From positions 1 through 11,254 of the forward strand of contig CAZXFG010000028.1 of assembly GCA_964640515.1 (NCBI GenBank): a DNA stretch of 11,254 bases, read 5' to 3'. Positions 1-7,245 of this stretch are shown piece by piece. Numbering within the stretch: position 1 is the stretch's first letter; every line of letters starts with the position of its first letter. This DNA is from CAZXFG01 sp964640515 (lineage in GTDB: Bacteria > Patescibacteriota > Patescibacteriia > Magasanikbacterales > GWA2-37-8). The notes beneath the pieces are model-generated. The model made no database searches. It was not told where the DNA came from and was given only the letters and a program-made list of their open reading frames with translations. A program made the translations under genes and the position numbers.

Positions 1-261
1 AAACACAAGGTGGGTTATGTGCCTCACATAGACCAAGGGGATAAAGTGGTGGTTTTGAACGCCGATAAAGTTTATTTTACCGGTAAAAAATTAGACCAGA
101 AAATTTACCGCCATCATTCCATGCATCCGGGCGGTCTAAAAGAAATTCCGGCCAAGAAGATGATGGAAAATCCGCAGTCAATTATTTTGCAGGCCGTGAA
201 TAAGATGCTGCCAAAAAATAAACTGCGCGAAGACCGGATGAAAAGAATTTCTTTTAAGTAA
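1..261 (+). CDS. rplM: 50S ribosomal protein L13, 3' part (5' end outside window)
   Basis: Large-subunit ribosomal protein that binds 23S rRNA early in 50S assembly. The reading frame is open from base 1, so only the C-terminal 86 residues are visible, out of about 140 in a full protein. Recognisable L13 segments are the opening KHK, then VPHIDQGDKVVVLNADKV, the TGKKLDQK box, the MHPGGLKEI box and the MLPKNKL segment near the C-terminus. The frame ends at TAA. rpsI begins 11 bases later, the normal bacterial L13-S9 order, so the two are almost certainly co-transcribed. The GTG at 10 is an internal valine codon, not a start. Nothing unusual is seen in the visible part. Confidence 0.96.
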   Translation, partial: KHKVGYVPHIDQGDKVVVLNADKVYFTGKKLDQKIYRHHSMHPGGLKEIPAKKMMENPQSIILQAVNKMLPKNKLREDRMKRISFK

Positions 262-272
262 TTTAATGCTTT

Positions 273-683
273 ATGGTAAAGATAAAAGAACAAAAAACCG
301 CAGAACTCCGCGCGGTCGGTAGACGCAAATGCGCGTCCGCTCGAGTGAGATTAGATAAAGGAACCGGACAGATTGTTGTCAACGGTAAACCTTTATCCGA
401 ATATCTGCCTTATTTTGAATGGCAAGATACGGTCTTGGCCCCGCTCAAAGCTTTAGCCAAAGAGAAGGATTATGATATTTCCGTAAAAATAGTGGGAGGA
501 GGGAAGAAAGGCCAATCAGTGGCCATTCAGCACGGTATCACTCGGGCTTTGGTAAAGTGGAACGAAGAATTTAGAAAAACTTTAAAGACCTTGGGTTTTC
601 TTACCCGCGACGCGCGGGTCAAAGAAAGAAAAAAATTCGGTTTGAAAAAAGCCCGTCGCGCTCCGCAGTGGTCCAAGCGCTAA
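273..683 (+). CDS. rpsI: 30S ribosomal protein S9
   Basis: Small-subunit ribosomal protein of the 30S head; its basic C-terminal tail reaches the tRNA P site. The 136 residues are a normal bacterial length. Family signatures run in order: GRRKCASARVRL with KGTGQIVVNGKPL (about residues 16-41), GGGKKGQSVAIQHGITRAL (about 75-93), LTRDARVKERKKFGLKKARRAPQ and the terminal SKR tail. The start is the ATG 11 bases after the rplM stop. No Shine-Dalgarno motif is visible before it; an ATG at 266 is in another frame. Translation probably depends on coupling to rplM. A branched stem-loop with a T tract starts 12 bases after the stop and closes the operon. Confidence 0.98.
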   Translation: MVKIKEQKTAELRAVGRRKCASARVRLDKGTGQIVVNGKPLSEYLPYFEWQDTVLAPLKALAKEKDYDISVKIVGGGKKGQSVAIQHGITRALVKWNEEFRKTLKTLGFLTRDARVKERKKFGLKKARRAPQWSKR

Positions 684-694
684 AATTACAACTT

Positions 695-819
695 AAGATA
701 GGGATTACTCTTTTGCGAACAGTGTCGATTTGCCTCTGGGCAAATCGCACTTCAGATCTCGTCCCGACGCCAGGTCGGGACTCCGATATGTCGCTCAAGA
801 GTAATCCCTATCTTTTTTT
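695..819 (+). terminator. Branched (multi-hairpin) intrinsic terminator after rplM-rpsI
   Basis: An 18-base arm, AAGATAGGGATTACTCTT (695-712), is perfectly complementary to 797-814 and runs straight into seven Ts (813-819), as in an intrinsic terminator. The enclosed 84 bases are themselves folded. GCGA 715-718 can pair with TCGC 791-794. One hairpin pairs CGATTTGCC (726-734) with 739-747 over loop TCTG, extended by GTG/CAC after a one-base bulge. A second pairs GTCCCGAC (761-768) with 774-781 over loop GCCAG. The predicted RNA is therefore a junction with two inner hairpins on a long basal stem. It separates the ribosomal operon from the glycan operon. Pairing is read directly from the sequence; termination is inferred. 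Confidence 0.85.
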
Positions 820-846
820 GTCTTTTATGCGGTTTTGAGGTAGAAT
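818..846 (+). promoter_or_regulatory. Predicted sigma70-type promoter of the glycan operon
   Basis: TTGTCT (818-823) and TAGAAT (841-846) are separated by 17 bases, matching sigma70 -35 and -10 elements. Initiation would fall near 852-854, giving a leader of only about 5-7 bases before the ATG at 859 and leaving little room for a ribosome binding site. The -35 box overlaps the end of the preceding terminator's T tract. An alternative -10 is TATAAG at 846-851. Confidence 0.5.
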
Positions 847-858
847 ATAAGTTGAGTT

Positions 859-2289
859 ATGTCTTATTCAGTTGCTAAAAATGCCTCTTTTCTGACTGTA
901 GCTTCTATTCTGCAAAAGATTATCTCTTTTGCTTATTTTACCATCATCGCGCGTTGGGTGGGGGCGGAAAATACCGGTCAGTACTTTTTCGCCATGACTT
1001 TCATGGTAATTTTCATGGTAGTGGCGGATTTTGGTTTGGGGCCGGTTCTCACCCGCGAAACCGCTCGTTATCCGGAAAATACCGAGAAAAATTTGCACAC
1101 GGTCTTCTGGACCAAAGTTTTTCTTGGTTTGTTTACTTATTTTTTACTTGTTTTATCCATCAATTTATTCGGTTATCCGGCGGAAACGCGTTTGTTGGTT
1201 TATCTGGCCGGCTTAACCATGATTTTTGATAATTTGCACGCGGTATTTTACGGAGTGTTTCGGGCGCGCAATAATTTATTTTACGAATCAATTGGCGTAG
1301 TCGGGTCGCAATTTATCACTTTGCTCATAGGCACGACCGCTATTTTTCTGCACTGGCCCCTTTATTGGCTGATCATCGCTTATATCATCCCCAGTTTCTG
1401 TAATTTTTTGTTTTCCGCCACCGCGCTCAAAAAAGTATACGGCCTGCATTATGGCTTTAGCTGGAATAAGGCGTTATTTAAACAATTTTTTGTTTTAGCT
1501 CTGCCGTTTGCCCTTGCCGGCATCATTGGCCGGCTATATTCCTACAGCGACACCATGATTATGTCTAAAATGCTTACTTCGGCCGAAGTCGGCTGGTGGA
1601 GCGTGCCTTATAAAATCACTTTTGCTTTCCAATTTATTCCCATCGCTCTTTCGGCCAGCGTTTACCCGGTCTTTAGCAGTTTGTATATGGAAAGCAAAGA
1701 GAAAATTGATGAGTTGTTTGCCAAATCTTGGCGCTATTTGTTTACTGTTGTTTTTCCCATTTCCGCCGGATTATTTGTTTTAGCCGAACCAATAATCGTT
1801 AAAATTTATCAGCCATCTTACTTGCCATCCGTGCCAGCGCTGAAGATATTGTTGATTAGTCTGGTCTTTAGTTATTTGAGTTTTATAACCGGCGCTTTGC
1901 TCAACGCTATTAATCGGCAAAAAATCCAAACAGGTTTAGTGGCTTTTTCTTTAGCTGTCAGCGTAACCATTAATCTGATTTTTATCCCTAAAATCGGCAT
2001 TATGAGCGCGGCTTACGCGGCCCTGGTCGGCAATGCCTTGCTCTGCGTGGGCGGTTTTGTATTCTCGGCCCGTTTCATTAAGATTAACTATCGGACCATC
2101 TTTAAATATATCAACCAGACGCTTTGGCCGGCTCTGCTGATGGCCCTGGCGGTGTATTTTTTATCTTTAAAAATTCATTTTCTTTTGGTTATCCCAATCG
2201 AGGCGGTCATTTATTTTTTGGCTCTTTTTGCCACCGGAGGGCTGACCGTTGGTTTATTGCGCGAATCGTTTTTAAAAATAAAAAATTAA
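859..2289 (+). CDS. Polysaccharide flippase, MOP superfamily (Wzx-like)
   Basis: Integral membrane protein of 476 residues, expected to flip lipid-linked oligosaccharide units across the cytoplasmic membrane. The sequence is almost entirely hydrophobic segments, about 12-14 predicted helices, with short basic loops. It opens with the family-like NASFLTVASILQKIISFAYFTIIARWVGAENTG pattern split over residues 8-40, followed by ADFGLGPVLTRE (about 56-67). The middle holds YSDTMIMSKM and EVGWWSVPYKI, also typical. It is the first gene of a three-gene operon, and the next start lies one base after its TAA. Two glycosyltransferases downstream support a role in surface glycan export. The substrate cannot be told. 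No Shine-Dalgarno motif precedes the ATG, and the leader is probably very short. It could equally be called an oligosaccharide or teichoic-acid flippase. Confidence 0.92.
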   Translation: MSYSVAKNASFLTVASILQKIISFAYFTIIARWVGAENTGQYFFAMTFMVIFMVVADFGLGPVLTRETARYPENTEKNLHTVFWTKVFLGLFTYFLLVLSINLFGYPAETRLLVYLAGLTMIFDNLHAVFYGVFRARNNLFYESIGVVGSQFITLLIGTTAIFLHWPLYWLIIAYIIPSFCNFLFSATALKKVYGLHYGFSWNKALFKQFFVLALPFALAGIIGRLYSYSDTMIMSKMLTSAEVGWWSVPYKITFAFQFIPIALSASVYPVFSSLYMESKEKIDELFAKSWRYLFTVVFPISAGLFVLAEPIIVKIYQPSYLPSVPALKILLISLVFSYLSFITGALLNAINRQKIQTGLVAFSLAVSVTINLIFIPKIGIMSAAYAALVGNALLCVGGFVFSARFIKINYRTIFKYINQTLWPALLMALAVYFLSLKIHFLLVIPIEAVIYFLALFATGGLTVGLLRESFLKIKN

Positions 2290-2290
2290 T

Positions 2291-3409
2291 ATGCGAAGAA
2301 CCCTGATTATCACTTTAGAATATCCGCCGCAAGTTGGCGGGATTGCTTCGGCAGTTTACAATCTGGCGTCGCACCTGCCTCCAAACGAAACCGTGGTTTG
2401 GGCGCCGGAAATGCCGGGCGAGAAAGATTTTGACGCCAAGAACGCTTGGAAAACTTATCGCGGACAGCCCTATTATCGGTTATTTTGGCCGCGCTGGCTG
2501 AAGCTGTATTTTCAAATTAGAAAAATCGTCCGGCAAGAAAAAATTGAACGCGTTTTTGTGCATCATGTTTTACCGGTTGGTTATGTGGCCAAGATGATAA
2601 AAAACGCCGGCAAAATACCTTATACGATATTTTTTCACGGCACTGATTTGGAAGTAGGCGCCAAATTTAAAAAAGGCCGGTTGGAAAATATTTGCCGTTC
2701 GGCTGATAAAATTATCGTTAACAGTAAATTTTTAAGCGAAAAATTGTCAGCCAGCTTGCGTAAAATTGATAATAATAAAGTGCGAATATTACATCCTTGT
2801 CCGGCGGATTTCTTTTTTGAAGCCAAACCGGAAGATGAATTAAAAAAAATAAAATCAGAGTTGGCGCTTATGGGCAAAAAAGTCATTTTAACCGTGGCCC
2901 GGCTTGACGAAGGAAAGGGCTACCCGCATTTGGCGCATTTGATGCCGTTAATTTTAGCCAAAGTGCCGAATGCTGTTTGGATAATTATCGGCGACGGCCC
3001 TAAACGCTTGACGCTGATGGCTCAAATTGCCAAAGATAATTTACAGAGCGCGGTTCGTTATTTAGGCAATATACCGTATAATGATCTTCCAAAATATTAT
3101 CAATCAGCCGATGTTTTCGCGCTCTTGACTCACAAGGACGAAGCGCGGGAAGAGGGCTGGGGAACGGTATATTTGGAAGCCGCGGCCAATGGCTTGCCGG
3201 TTGTGGCCGGGCGAGCCGGTGGAGTGGAAGAAGCCGTAGAAAATTTAAAAACAGGAGTAATTGTGGATGTCTATCAGCCCACCGGGGTAGTTAACGCCAT
3301 CACCCAACTGTTATTACAGCCGGAATACGCTAAACAGATGGGAGAAGCAGGCCGAGCTCGAGTGAAGGCGGAATACACTTGGGACAAACAAATCGCCAAA
3401 TTGATTTAA
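2291..3409 (+). CDS. Glycosyltransferase family 4 (GT-B fold)
   Basis: Retaining, nucleotide-sugar-dependent glycosyltransferase of 372 residues, cytoplasmic or membrane-peripheral, likely adding a sugar to a lipid-linked glycan. The N-terminal Rossmann half has the YPPQVGGIA glycine loop (11-19) and FFHGTDLE (114-121). The C-terminal half has VARLDEGKG (202-210), with the Arg and Lys that usually contact the donor phosphates, then IIGDGP (232-237). The GT4 E-x7-E motif is E288 to E296, within EEGWGTVYLEAAANGLPVV, followed by AGGVEEAV. Length is normal. The ATG lies one base beyond the flippase stop with no Shine-Dalgarno, so translation is probably coupled. The two mannosyl- or glucosyl-type possibilities cannot be separated by eye. 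Confidence 0.94.
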   Translation: MRRTLIITLEYPPQVGGIASAVYNLASHLPPNETVVWAPEMPGEKDFDAKNAWKTYRGQPYYRLFWPRWLKLYFQIRKIVRQEKIERVFVHHVLPVGYVAKMIKNAGKIPYTIFFHGTDLEVGAKFKKGRLENICRSADKIIVNSKFLSEKLSASLRKIDNNKVRILHPCPADFFFEAKPEDELKKIKSELALMGKKVILTVARLDEGKGYPHLAHLMPLILAKVPNAVWIIIGDGPKRLTLMAQIAKDNLQSAVRYLGNIPYNDLPKYYQSADVFALLTHKDEAREEGWGTVYLEAAANGLPVVAGRAGGVEEAVENLKTGVIVDVYQPTGVVNAITQLLLQPEYAKQMGEAGRARVKAEYTWDKQIAKLI

Positions 3410-3421
3410 AACAGGATAGCT

Positions 3422-4138
3422 ATGTCCGGGACAATTAGTGTAATCATTCCCGCATATAATCACGCGCATACTTTGAAGCGTTCTTTGTCTTCTTTAAAAA
3501 AGCAGACTGTCCAGCCGTCGGAGGTGATTATCGTGAATGATGGCAGTACGGATAATTTCAATGAATTAATCAGTGAACTGAAGATAAACCTGCCGATAAA
3601 AATTATTGAACAAGAAAATAGGGGAGCGAACGCCGCCCGCAACGCCGGCTTGAAAGAATCCCGATGCGAACTGGTGATTTTTTGGGACGCGGACACGATT
3701 GGCCGGCCAAAGATGTTGGAAAAAATGCTCTTCGCTCTGGAACAAAATCCTAAAGCAAGTTATGCTTATAGCCGGTATTATTTTGGTTGGAAGAAGATGA
3801 AAAGTCATACTTTTGACCCGATACTTCTGCAAAAAATCAACTATATTGATCAAACATCATTGGTTAGACGAACTGACTTGCCGGCGGAAGGTTGCGACGC
3901 GTCTTTAAAACGCTTCCAAGATTGGGATTTATGGCTGACCATGCTGGAAAATAAGAAGACCGGCGTTTTGGCGCCGGAAGTATTATATAAAAAAATAGTG
4001 CGCGGCCGAAAGGGGATCAGTAGTTGGTTGCCGGGATTTGTTTTTAAACTTCCTTGGAAAATTGAGAAAGTTAAGGAATACGAAAAAGCCCGAGAAATAA
4101 TATTAAAAAAGCACGGATTAAAAAACCCCGCTCATTAA
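3422..4138 (+). CDS. Glycosyltransferase family 2 (GT-A fold)
   Basis: Inverting glycosyltransferase of 238 residues, shorter than many GT2 enzymes. It has the nucleotide-binding start SVIIPAYN (6-13), VIIVNDGSTD (35-44) with Asp40, and NRGANAARNAG (66-76). The metal-binding DxD is WDAD (88-91), and QDWDLWL (166-172) is the acceptor-side acidic motif usual in this group. No membrane helix is evident; the C-terminus is basic and may sit on the membrane. The start is supported by AGGA seven bases upstream, one of few Shine-Dalgarno-like sites here. It is the last gene of the plus-strand operon, and its TAA overlaps by two bases the stop of the convergent 55-residue gene, so there is no terminator between them. 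Confidence 0.94.
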   Translation: MSGTISVIIPAYNHAHTLKRSLSSLKKQTVQPSEVIIVNDGSTDNFNELISELKINLPIKIIEQENRGANAARNAGLKESRCELVIFWDADTIGRPKMLEKMLFALEQNPKASYAYSRYYFGWKKMKSHTFDPILLQKINYIDQTSLVRRTDLPAEGCDASLKRFQDWDLWLTMLENKKTGVLAPEVLYKKIVRGRKGISSWLPGFVFKLPWKIEKVKEYEKAREIILKKHGLKNPAH

Positions 4139-4302
4139 GCAACATCTCTTTTACTCTCTTCCTCTTCTTTTTCATCTCCGGCCAGTGATTCAAATTTTTC
4201 TAATTCTTTGTTTACTGCTTCCGTGTCCGGGTAGTCTTTTTTCCACCCGGCCCATTTTCCCAATCTTCCCATGAAAGTTTCGGAACGCGGTTCGCCTTCC
4301 AT
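4135..4302 (-). CDS. Small acidic hypothetical protein, 55 residues
   Basis: This ORF runs from ATG (4302-4300) to TAA (4137-4135). The N-terminal half is amphipathic and basic/aromatic (FMGRLGKWAGWKKDYPDTEA, residues 10-29); the C-terminal half is strongly acidic (KELEKFESLAGDEKEEEE), ending SKRDVA. It starts five bases after the stop of the ligase-like gene on the same strand, so it is probably the last cistron of that operon. No Shine-Dalgarno is seen. I do not recognise a family. The coding-like composition, the tight operon spacing and the exact fit of its stop against the convergent gene's stop argue that it is real. It could be a helical adaptor, but nothing proves that. Confidence 0.68.
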   Translation of the reverse strand: MEGEPRSETFMGRLGKWAGWKKDYPDTEAVNKELEKFESLAGDEKEEEESKRDVA

Positions 4303-4307
4303 ATTTT

Positions 4308-5717
4308 TTAAGTTAAATGAATAAAATCTCTGTTATAAGATAAAAGGCCGGTGATAAATATTACGCCCATCACATGAAAAAGAGCCGGGGAGGTGATGTT
4401 TATGATTAAAATGGCCGTTAAAGCGCTAAAAAGATAGCGTCCGGTTTGGTCTTTCCTTAGCCGAATTTGCCATAAAAAAATAGTTATCCACACCCCCCAA
4501 ACCATTAATCCTATTATACCCATTTCCACCAATATCTCCAAGTACCCCCAATCAAAATGCGAGGTGGTAATTTCGTTTTTAAATATCGGACTGTAAACCG
4601 TGACAGTGCCGCCTAAACCGCTCCCCAACAGAGGAGCGCTTTGGATTTTTTCTAAAATTTTGGGCAGAAGCAACATCCGCGACAAAGCGCTATTTTCAAT
4701 TTGCGGTCGGGCGACGCTTTGCAAACGCAAACCAAAAATTTCCCAACCGAAACTTTGTCCGCGCGTAGACAATAGATGAGAAGCTGAAAAAATTATTGTG
4801 AAAGAGAATATGGCGGCAACGGAATAAAACAACCAACGCTTCCAGTTTGTCCCGCTAATCAAAAACAGCGTTCCGATGGCCATGCCCAAAAGATAACCGC
4901 GGGTTAAATTAAACGAAAGAATAAAAAACAGAATTGAAAGCAGGGAAATGTCAAACCGGAATTTCCCTTTTTTGTTTATCAAACGATAAAAAAAATACAA
5001 AATTAAGGGCGCTAAAAGCAAGTGTTCGTTTAATACCAGTCGGTAGAAACCCAGTCCAACCTCGGTAATTTTCCCCAAAGCCACATCCCGATACCAATGA
5101 TAAAAGGAATCCTGTAAAATAAAAAACCCCGTTGAGAAACCGGATATGGTTAACAAAATAAAAAACCCATTGCCTAAGATGGCCGCGGGCAAAGCGTTGA
5201 AAATAATTTTTTTAAATTCACTGTGCTTTGAAGCGTCGCGCAGAGGATAGTAATAAAGGAAAAATAGATAGGGGACAGCATCGGAAAATACGGCTTTCAG
5301 TCCGTGCCCGGTCAGGTAGCCATGCAGGGCCGAAAGGCCAACCACGACAAAAAGCGCGGTCAAACCCAAGGTAACAGGCAAATTGTGTTTAAGTTTCTTG
5401 ATGTACTCTCCGGCAAGGGCCTTTTGTGTGTCAAAAATAGCCATAGAAACGAAGAGAAGGCAGGTACGGAGGGAAATCGGCCCTAAGGACAGGAAACCGC
5501 CGGCGCCGCCTAAAATCAGCTCCAGAGCGACCAAGCCCCAGCCCCAGATGTTCTTGCGAAGCAAGAGGTAGGCGGTGATGGCAAGGTAACAGCCGGCCAT
5601 GGCGGTGTTGACCAAAGTTTGTGACTGCAAGGGTGTTTCCGGACCAAAGAAGTAGGAAAAAAGCCGTTCCGCCAGATACGCGGCCAGGAAAATAAAGAAA
5701 TATTTTTTAGAAAACAT
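4308..5717 (-). CDS. O-antigen ligase / Wzy-polymerase-like membrane protein
   Basis: Polytopic protein of 469 residues with about 11-12 hydrophobic helices, expected to transfer or polymerise lipid-linked glycan on the outer face of the cytoplasmic membrane. The family pattern is in the C-terminal half: FNLTRGYLLGMAIG, then a large extracytoplasmic loop with SRMLLLPKILEKIQ, SAPLLGSGLGGTV and HFDWGYLEILVEMGIIGL. That last segment corresponds to the 'HNxYLxxxxExGxxG' stretch of Wzy_C proteins. The ATG lies inside the last codons of fmt, an 11-base overlap with no Shine-Dalgarno of its own, so translation is probably coupled to fmt. With the flippase and two glycosyltransferases of the convergent operon it makes a coherent glycan set. 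Ligase and polymerase cannot be told apart by sequence pattern alone. Confidence 0.85.
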   Translation of the reverse strand: MFSKKYFFIFLAAYLAERLFSYFFGPETPLQSQTLVNTAMAGCYLAITAYLLLRKNIWGWGLVALELILGGAGGFLSLGPISLRTCLLFVSMAIFDTQKALAGEYIKKLKHNLPVTLGLTALFVVVGLSALHGYLTGHGLKAVFSDAVPYLFFLYYYPLRDASKHSEFKKIIFNALPAAILGNGFFILLTISGFSTGFFILQDSFYHWYRDVALGKITEVGLGFYRLVLNEHLLLAPLILYFFYRLINKKGKFRFDISLLSILFFILSFNLTRGYLLGMAIGTLFLISGTNWKRWLFYSVAAIFSFTIIFSASHLLSTRGQSFGWEIFGLRLQSVARPQIENSALSRMLLLPKILEKIQSAPLLGSGLGGTVTVYSPIFKNEITTSHFDWGYLEILVEMGIIGLMVWGVWITIFLWQIRLRKDQTGRYLFSALTAILIINITSPALFHVMGVIFITGLLSYNRDFIHLT

Positions 5718-6618
5718 AACCGTCTATTTTCTGATAACCATTTAAAAATGTTTCCGCGGTCATTGATTTTTTACCCTCCATCTGAAGCTCTTCCGCGATA
5801 ATGGATCCTTGACGGCATCCGATTGATATTTTTTTGTTTTCAACGCTGGCTTTTCCCGCGGGCGATTTTTTATCGTTTTTCGCTATTTTGATTAATTTTA
5901 ATCTCTTCCCGTTCCATTCGCAAAATATTCCCGGCCAAGGAGTAAGTCCGCGCCAGAGATTGTAAATCTCGTCGGCTGTCCGAGTTTTAAAATTTATTTT
6001 TCCGTCTTCACGGGATAAAATTTTCGTAAAAGTGGCGGTTCCGTGGTTTTGTTCTTTTAATTTTATTTTGTCTTCAATATAGAGCGGAATAATTTTTACA
6101 ATCATTTCCGCCGCTCTTTCGGCTAATTTTTTATACAAAGAAACATAATTGTCCTCCGGCTTGATAGAAACTTTTTCTTGCGCTAAAATCGGCCCATGGT
6201 CCATCTCTTTATCCATTTTCATGATGGTTACGCCGGTTTCTTTTTTTCCATTAATTAATGCGGATTGTATGGGGGAGGCCCCGCGATATTTAGGCAACAA
6301 AGAAGGGTGGATGTTAACGGAGCCGAATTTTGGCGTTTCAATGATATTTAACGGGATAATCAAACCATAGTCCACCACGATATTTAACTGTTGACTGCCG
6401 GAAGAAGTATAATTTTCTAAATTTTCCGGCTGGCCGATTGTAAGTCCGTGTCGCCCGGCCGCCGTTTTTACCGCGGATAATTTTAATTTATGGCTCCTGC
6501 CGGCCGGCCGATCCGGCATGGTGATTACTTTTTGAATATCAAAAAGGCCGCTGTCAAGCAGGGCTTTTAAAATAATGGCGGCGAATTCATGCGTCCCAAA
6601 GAAAATAATTGGAATCAT
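5707..6618 (-). CDS. fmt: Methionyl-tRNA formyltransferase
   Basis: Transfers a formyl group from 10-formyl-tetrahydrofolate to methionyl-initiator tRNA in the cytoplasm. From the ATG at 6618 it has 303 residues, close to the roughly 310-315 usual for Fmt. The N-terminus IIFFGTHEFAA is the standard Fmt opening; PDRPAGR (35-41) follows. The catalytic Asn-His pair is in SVNIHPSLLP (N102, H104), then the YRGASPIQ loop (111-118), ETGVTIMKMD (127-136) and the catalytic Asp at D140 in MDHGPIL. The C-terminal tRNA-binding domain has LTPWPGIF. The frame is open 30 codons further upstream, but the conserved N-terminus and a strong Shine-Dalgarno fix this start. The usual VVAYG is VVDYG here (82-85), a possible oddity. 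def lies 13 bases upstream; the ligase-like gene overlaps its end. Confidence 0.97.
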   Translation of the reverse strand: MIPIIFFGTHEFAAIILKALLDSGLFDIQKVITMPDRPAGRSHKLKLSAVKTAAGRHGLTIGQPENLENYTSSGSQQLNIVVDYGLIIPLNIIETPKFGSVNIHPSLLPKYRGASPIQSALINGKKETGVTIMKMDKEMDHGPILAQEKVSIKPEDNYVSLYKKLAERAAEMIVKIIPLYIEDKIKLKEQNHGTATFTKILSREDGKINFKTRTADEIYNLWRGLTPWPGIFCEWNGKRLKLIKIAKNDKKSPAGKASVENKKISIGCRQGSIIAEELQMEGKKSMTAETFLNGYQKIDGYVF

Positions 6619-6622
6619 AAAA

Positions 6623-6629
6623 CTCCTCT
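6623..6629 (-). promoter_or_regulatory. Ribosome binding site of fmt
   Basis: AGAGGAG on the minus strand, four bases before the ATG at 6618. It is the clearest Shine-Dalgarno on the minus strand, and it selects the start that gives a normal Fmt N-terminus over the upstream extension of the frame. It lies in the 13-base def-fmt gap. Confidence 0.8.
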
Positions 6630-6631
6630 GG

Positions 6632-7123
6632 TTAAAGCGATTCTTGAATTTGATGCAAATCTTTGGCTTTATCAATAAATAAAATTCCGTCCAGATGATC
6701 CACTTCATGCTGAATCACTCTGGCTGGAAAACCCTCGGTCAAGAATTTGATTGGCCGGCCACTTTCATCCAGCGCTTTAACGCGAATTTTGCGATAGCGT
6801 TTTACCTTACCGTAAATTTTCGGCACGGAAAGACACCCTTCCTCATCCCACACTTTTAAAATAGACATTTTTTCCCAAATCGGATTGATTAGAATCAAAT
6901 CTTTTTTATCGCCTAGCGGATTAAATTTTTTAGAAATGACGCAAATACGAACTGATTCGCCAATCTGCGGAGCGGCCAGCCCCACACCGTCTTTTTGATA
7001 CATGGTTTCCAGCATATCCGCGATGAGGGTTTTGATAGGCGCCATATTCAAATCAGCCACAGCCATAAGCTTGGTTTTTTGCCGTAAAATAGGATTTGGT
7101 TCAGTGAGTATGTCCAGTAACAT
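6632..7123 (-). CDS. def: Peptide deformylase
   Basis: Metalloenzyme that removes the N-formyl group from nascent proteins. From ATG 7123 it has 163 residues, normal for the family. All three signature motifs are intact: GVGLAAPQIG (46-55), EEGCLSVP (94-101) with metal ligand C97, and QHEVDHLDG (138-146) with ligands H139 and H143 and catalytic E140. A TTG at 7135 would add only MIYT; the ATG at 7123 gives the usual N-terminus (MLLDILTEPNPILR). No Shine-Dalgarno precedes it. It lies 13 bases ahead of fmt, the common def-fmt pairing. A branched stem-loop ends about 14 bases upstream, so its untranslated leader is structured if transcription starts further up. Confidence 0.97.
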   Translation of the reverse strand: MLLDILTEPNPILRQKTKLMAVADLNMAPIKTLIADMLETMYQKDGVGLAAPQIGESVRICVISKKFNPLGDKKDLILINPIWEKMSILKVWDEEGCLSVPKIYGKVKRYRKIRVKALDESGRPIKFLTEGFPARVIQHEVDHLDGILFIDKAKDLHQIQESL

Positions 7124-7136
7124 AGTGTATATCAAT

Positions 7137-7244
7137 AAAATGGCAGGTCAGGTGATTTTTGAGCGGGTTATGAAGCCGAAGCTTCATCCCCGAGCCTTCG
7201 CAGGCGAGGAAAGCGAAAAATTTACCTGACCTGCTATTTTTTTT
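7137..7244. repeat. Branched stem-loop between the 127-residue gene and def
   Basis: AAAATGGCAGGTCAGGT (7137-7153) pairs with 7224-7240, 17 bp with one G-T, and 7156-7160 (T5) can pair with 7216-7220 (A5). Inside are two hairpins: ATGAAGC (7170-7176) with 7181-7187 over loop CGAA, extended by GGG/CCC past a TT bulge, and GCCT (7194-7197) with AGGC (7202-7205) over TCGC, flanked by tandem G-A mismatches and CC/GG. On the plus strand the basal stem is followed by eight Ts (7237-7244). On the minus strand, in the direction of both neighbouring genes, it is followed only by CATTTTATTG. It may act as a bidirectional terminator, an RNA-processing site or a leader structure for def. Function is not shown. 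Confidence 0.75.
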
Positions 7245-7245
7245 G

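Noticed and set aside
4227..4250. CCGGGT/ACCCGG inverted repeat as a terminator for the GT2 operon
   Set aside because: The T run is in the loop, not after the stem, and the repeat lies inside the coding region of the 55-residue gene.
6619..6708. 30-codon N-terminal extension of fmt
   Set aside because: It would overlap the end of def, lacks similarity to Fmt, and a strong Shine-Dalgarno precedes the internal ATG at 6618.
7124..7135. TTG start four codons upstream of the def ATG
   Set aside because: The ATG gives the usual deformylase N-terminus; no ribosome site favours the TTG.
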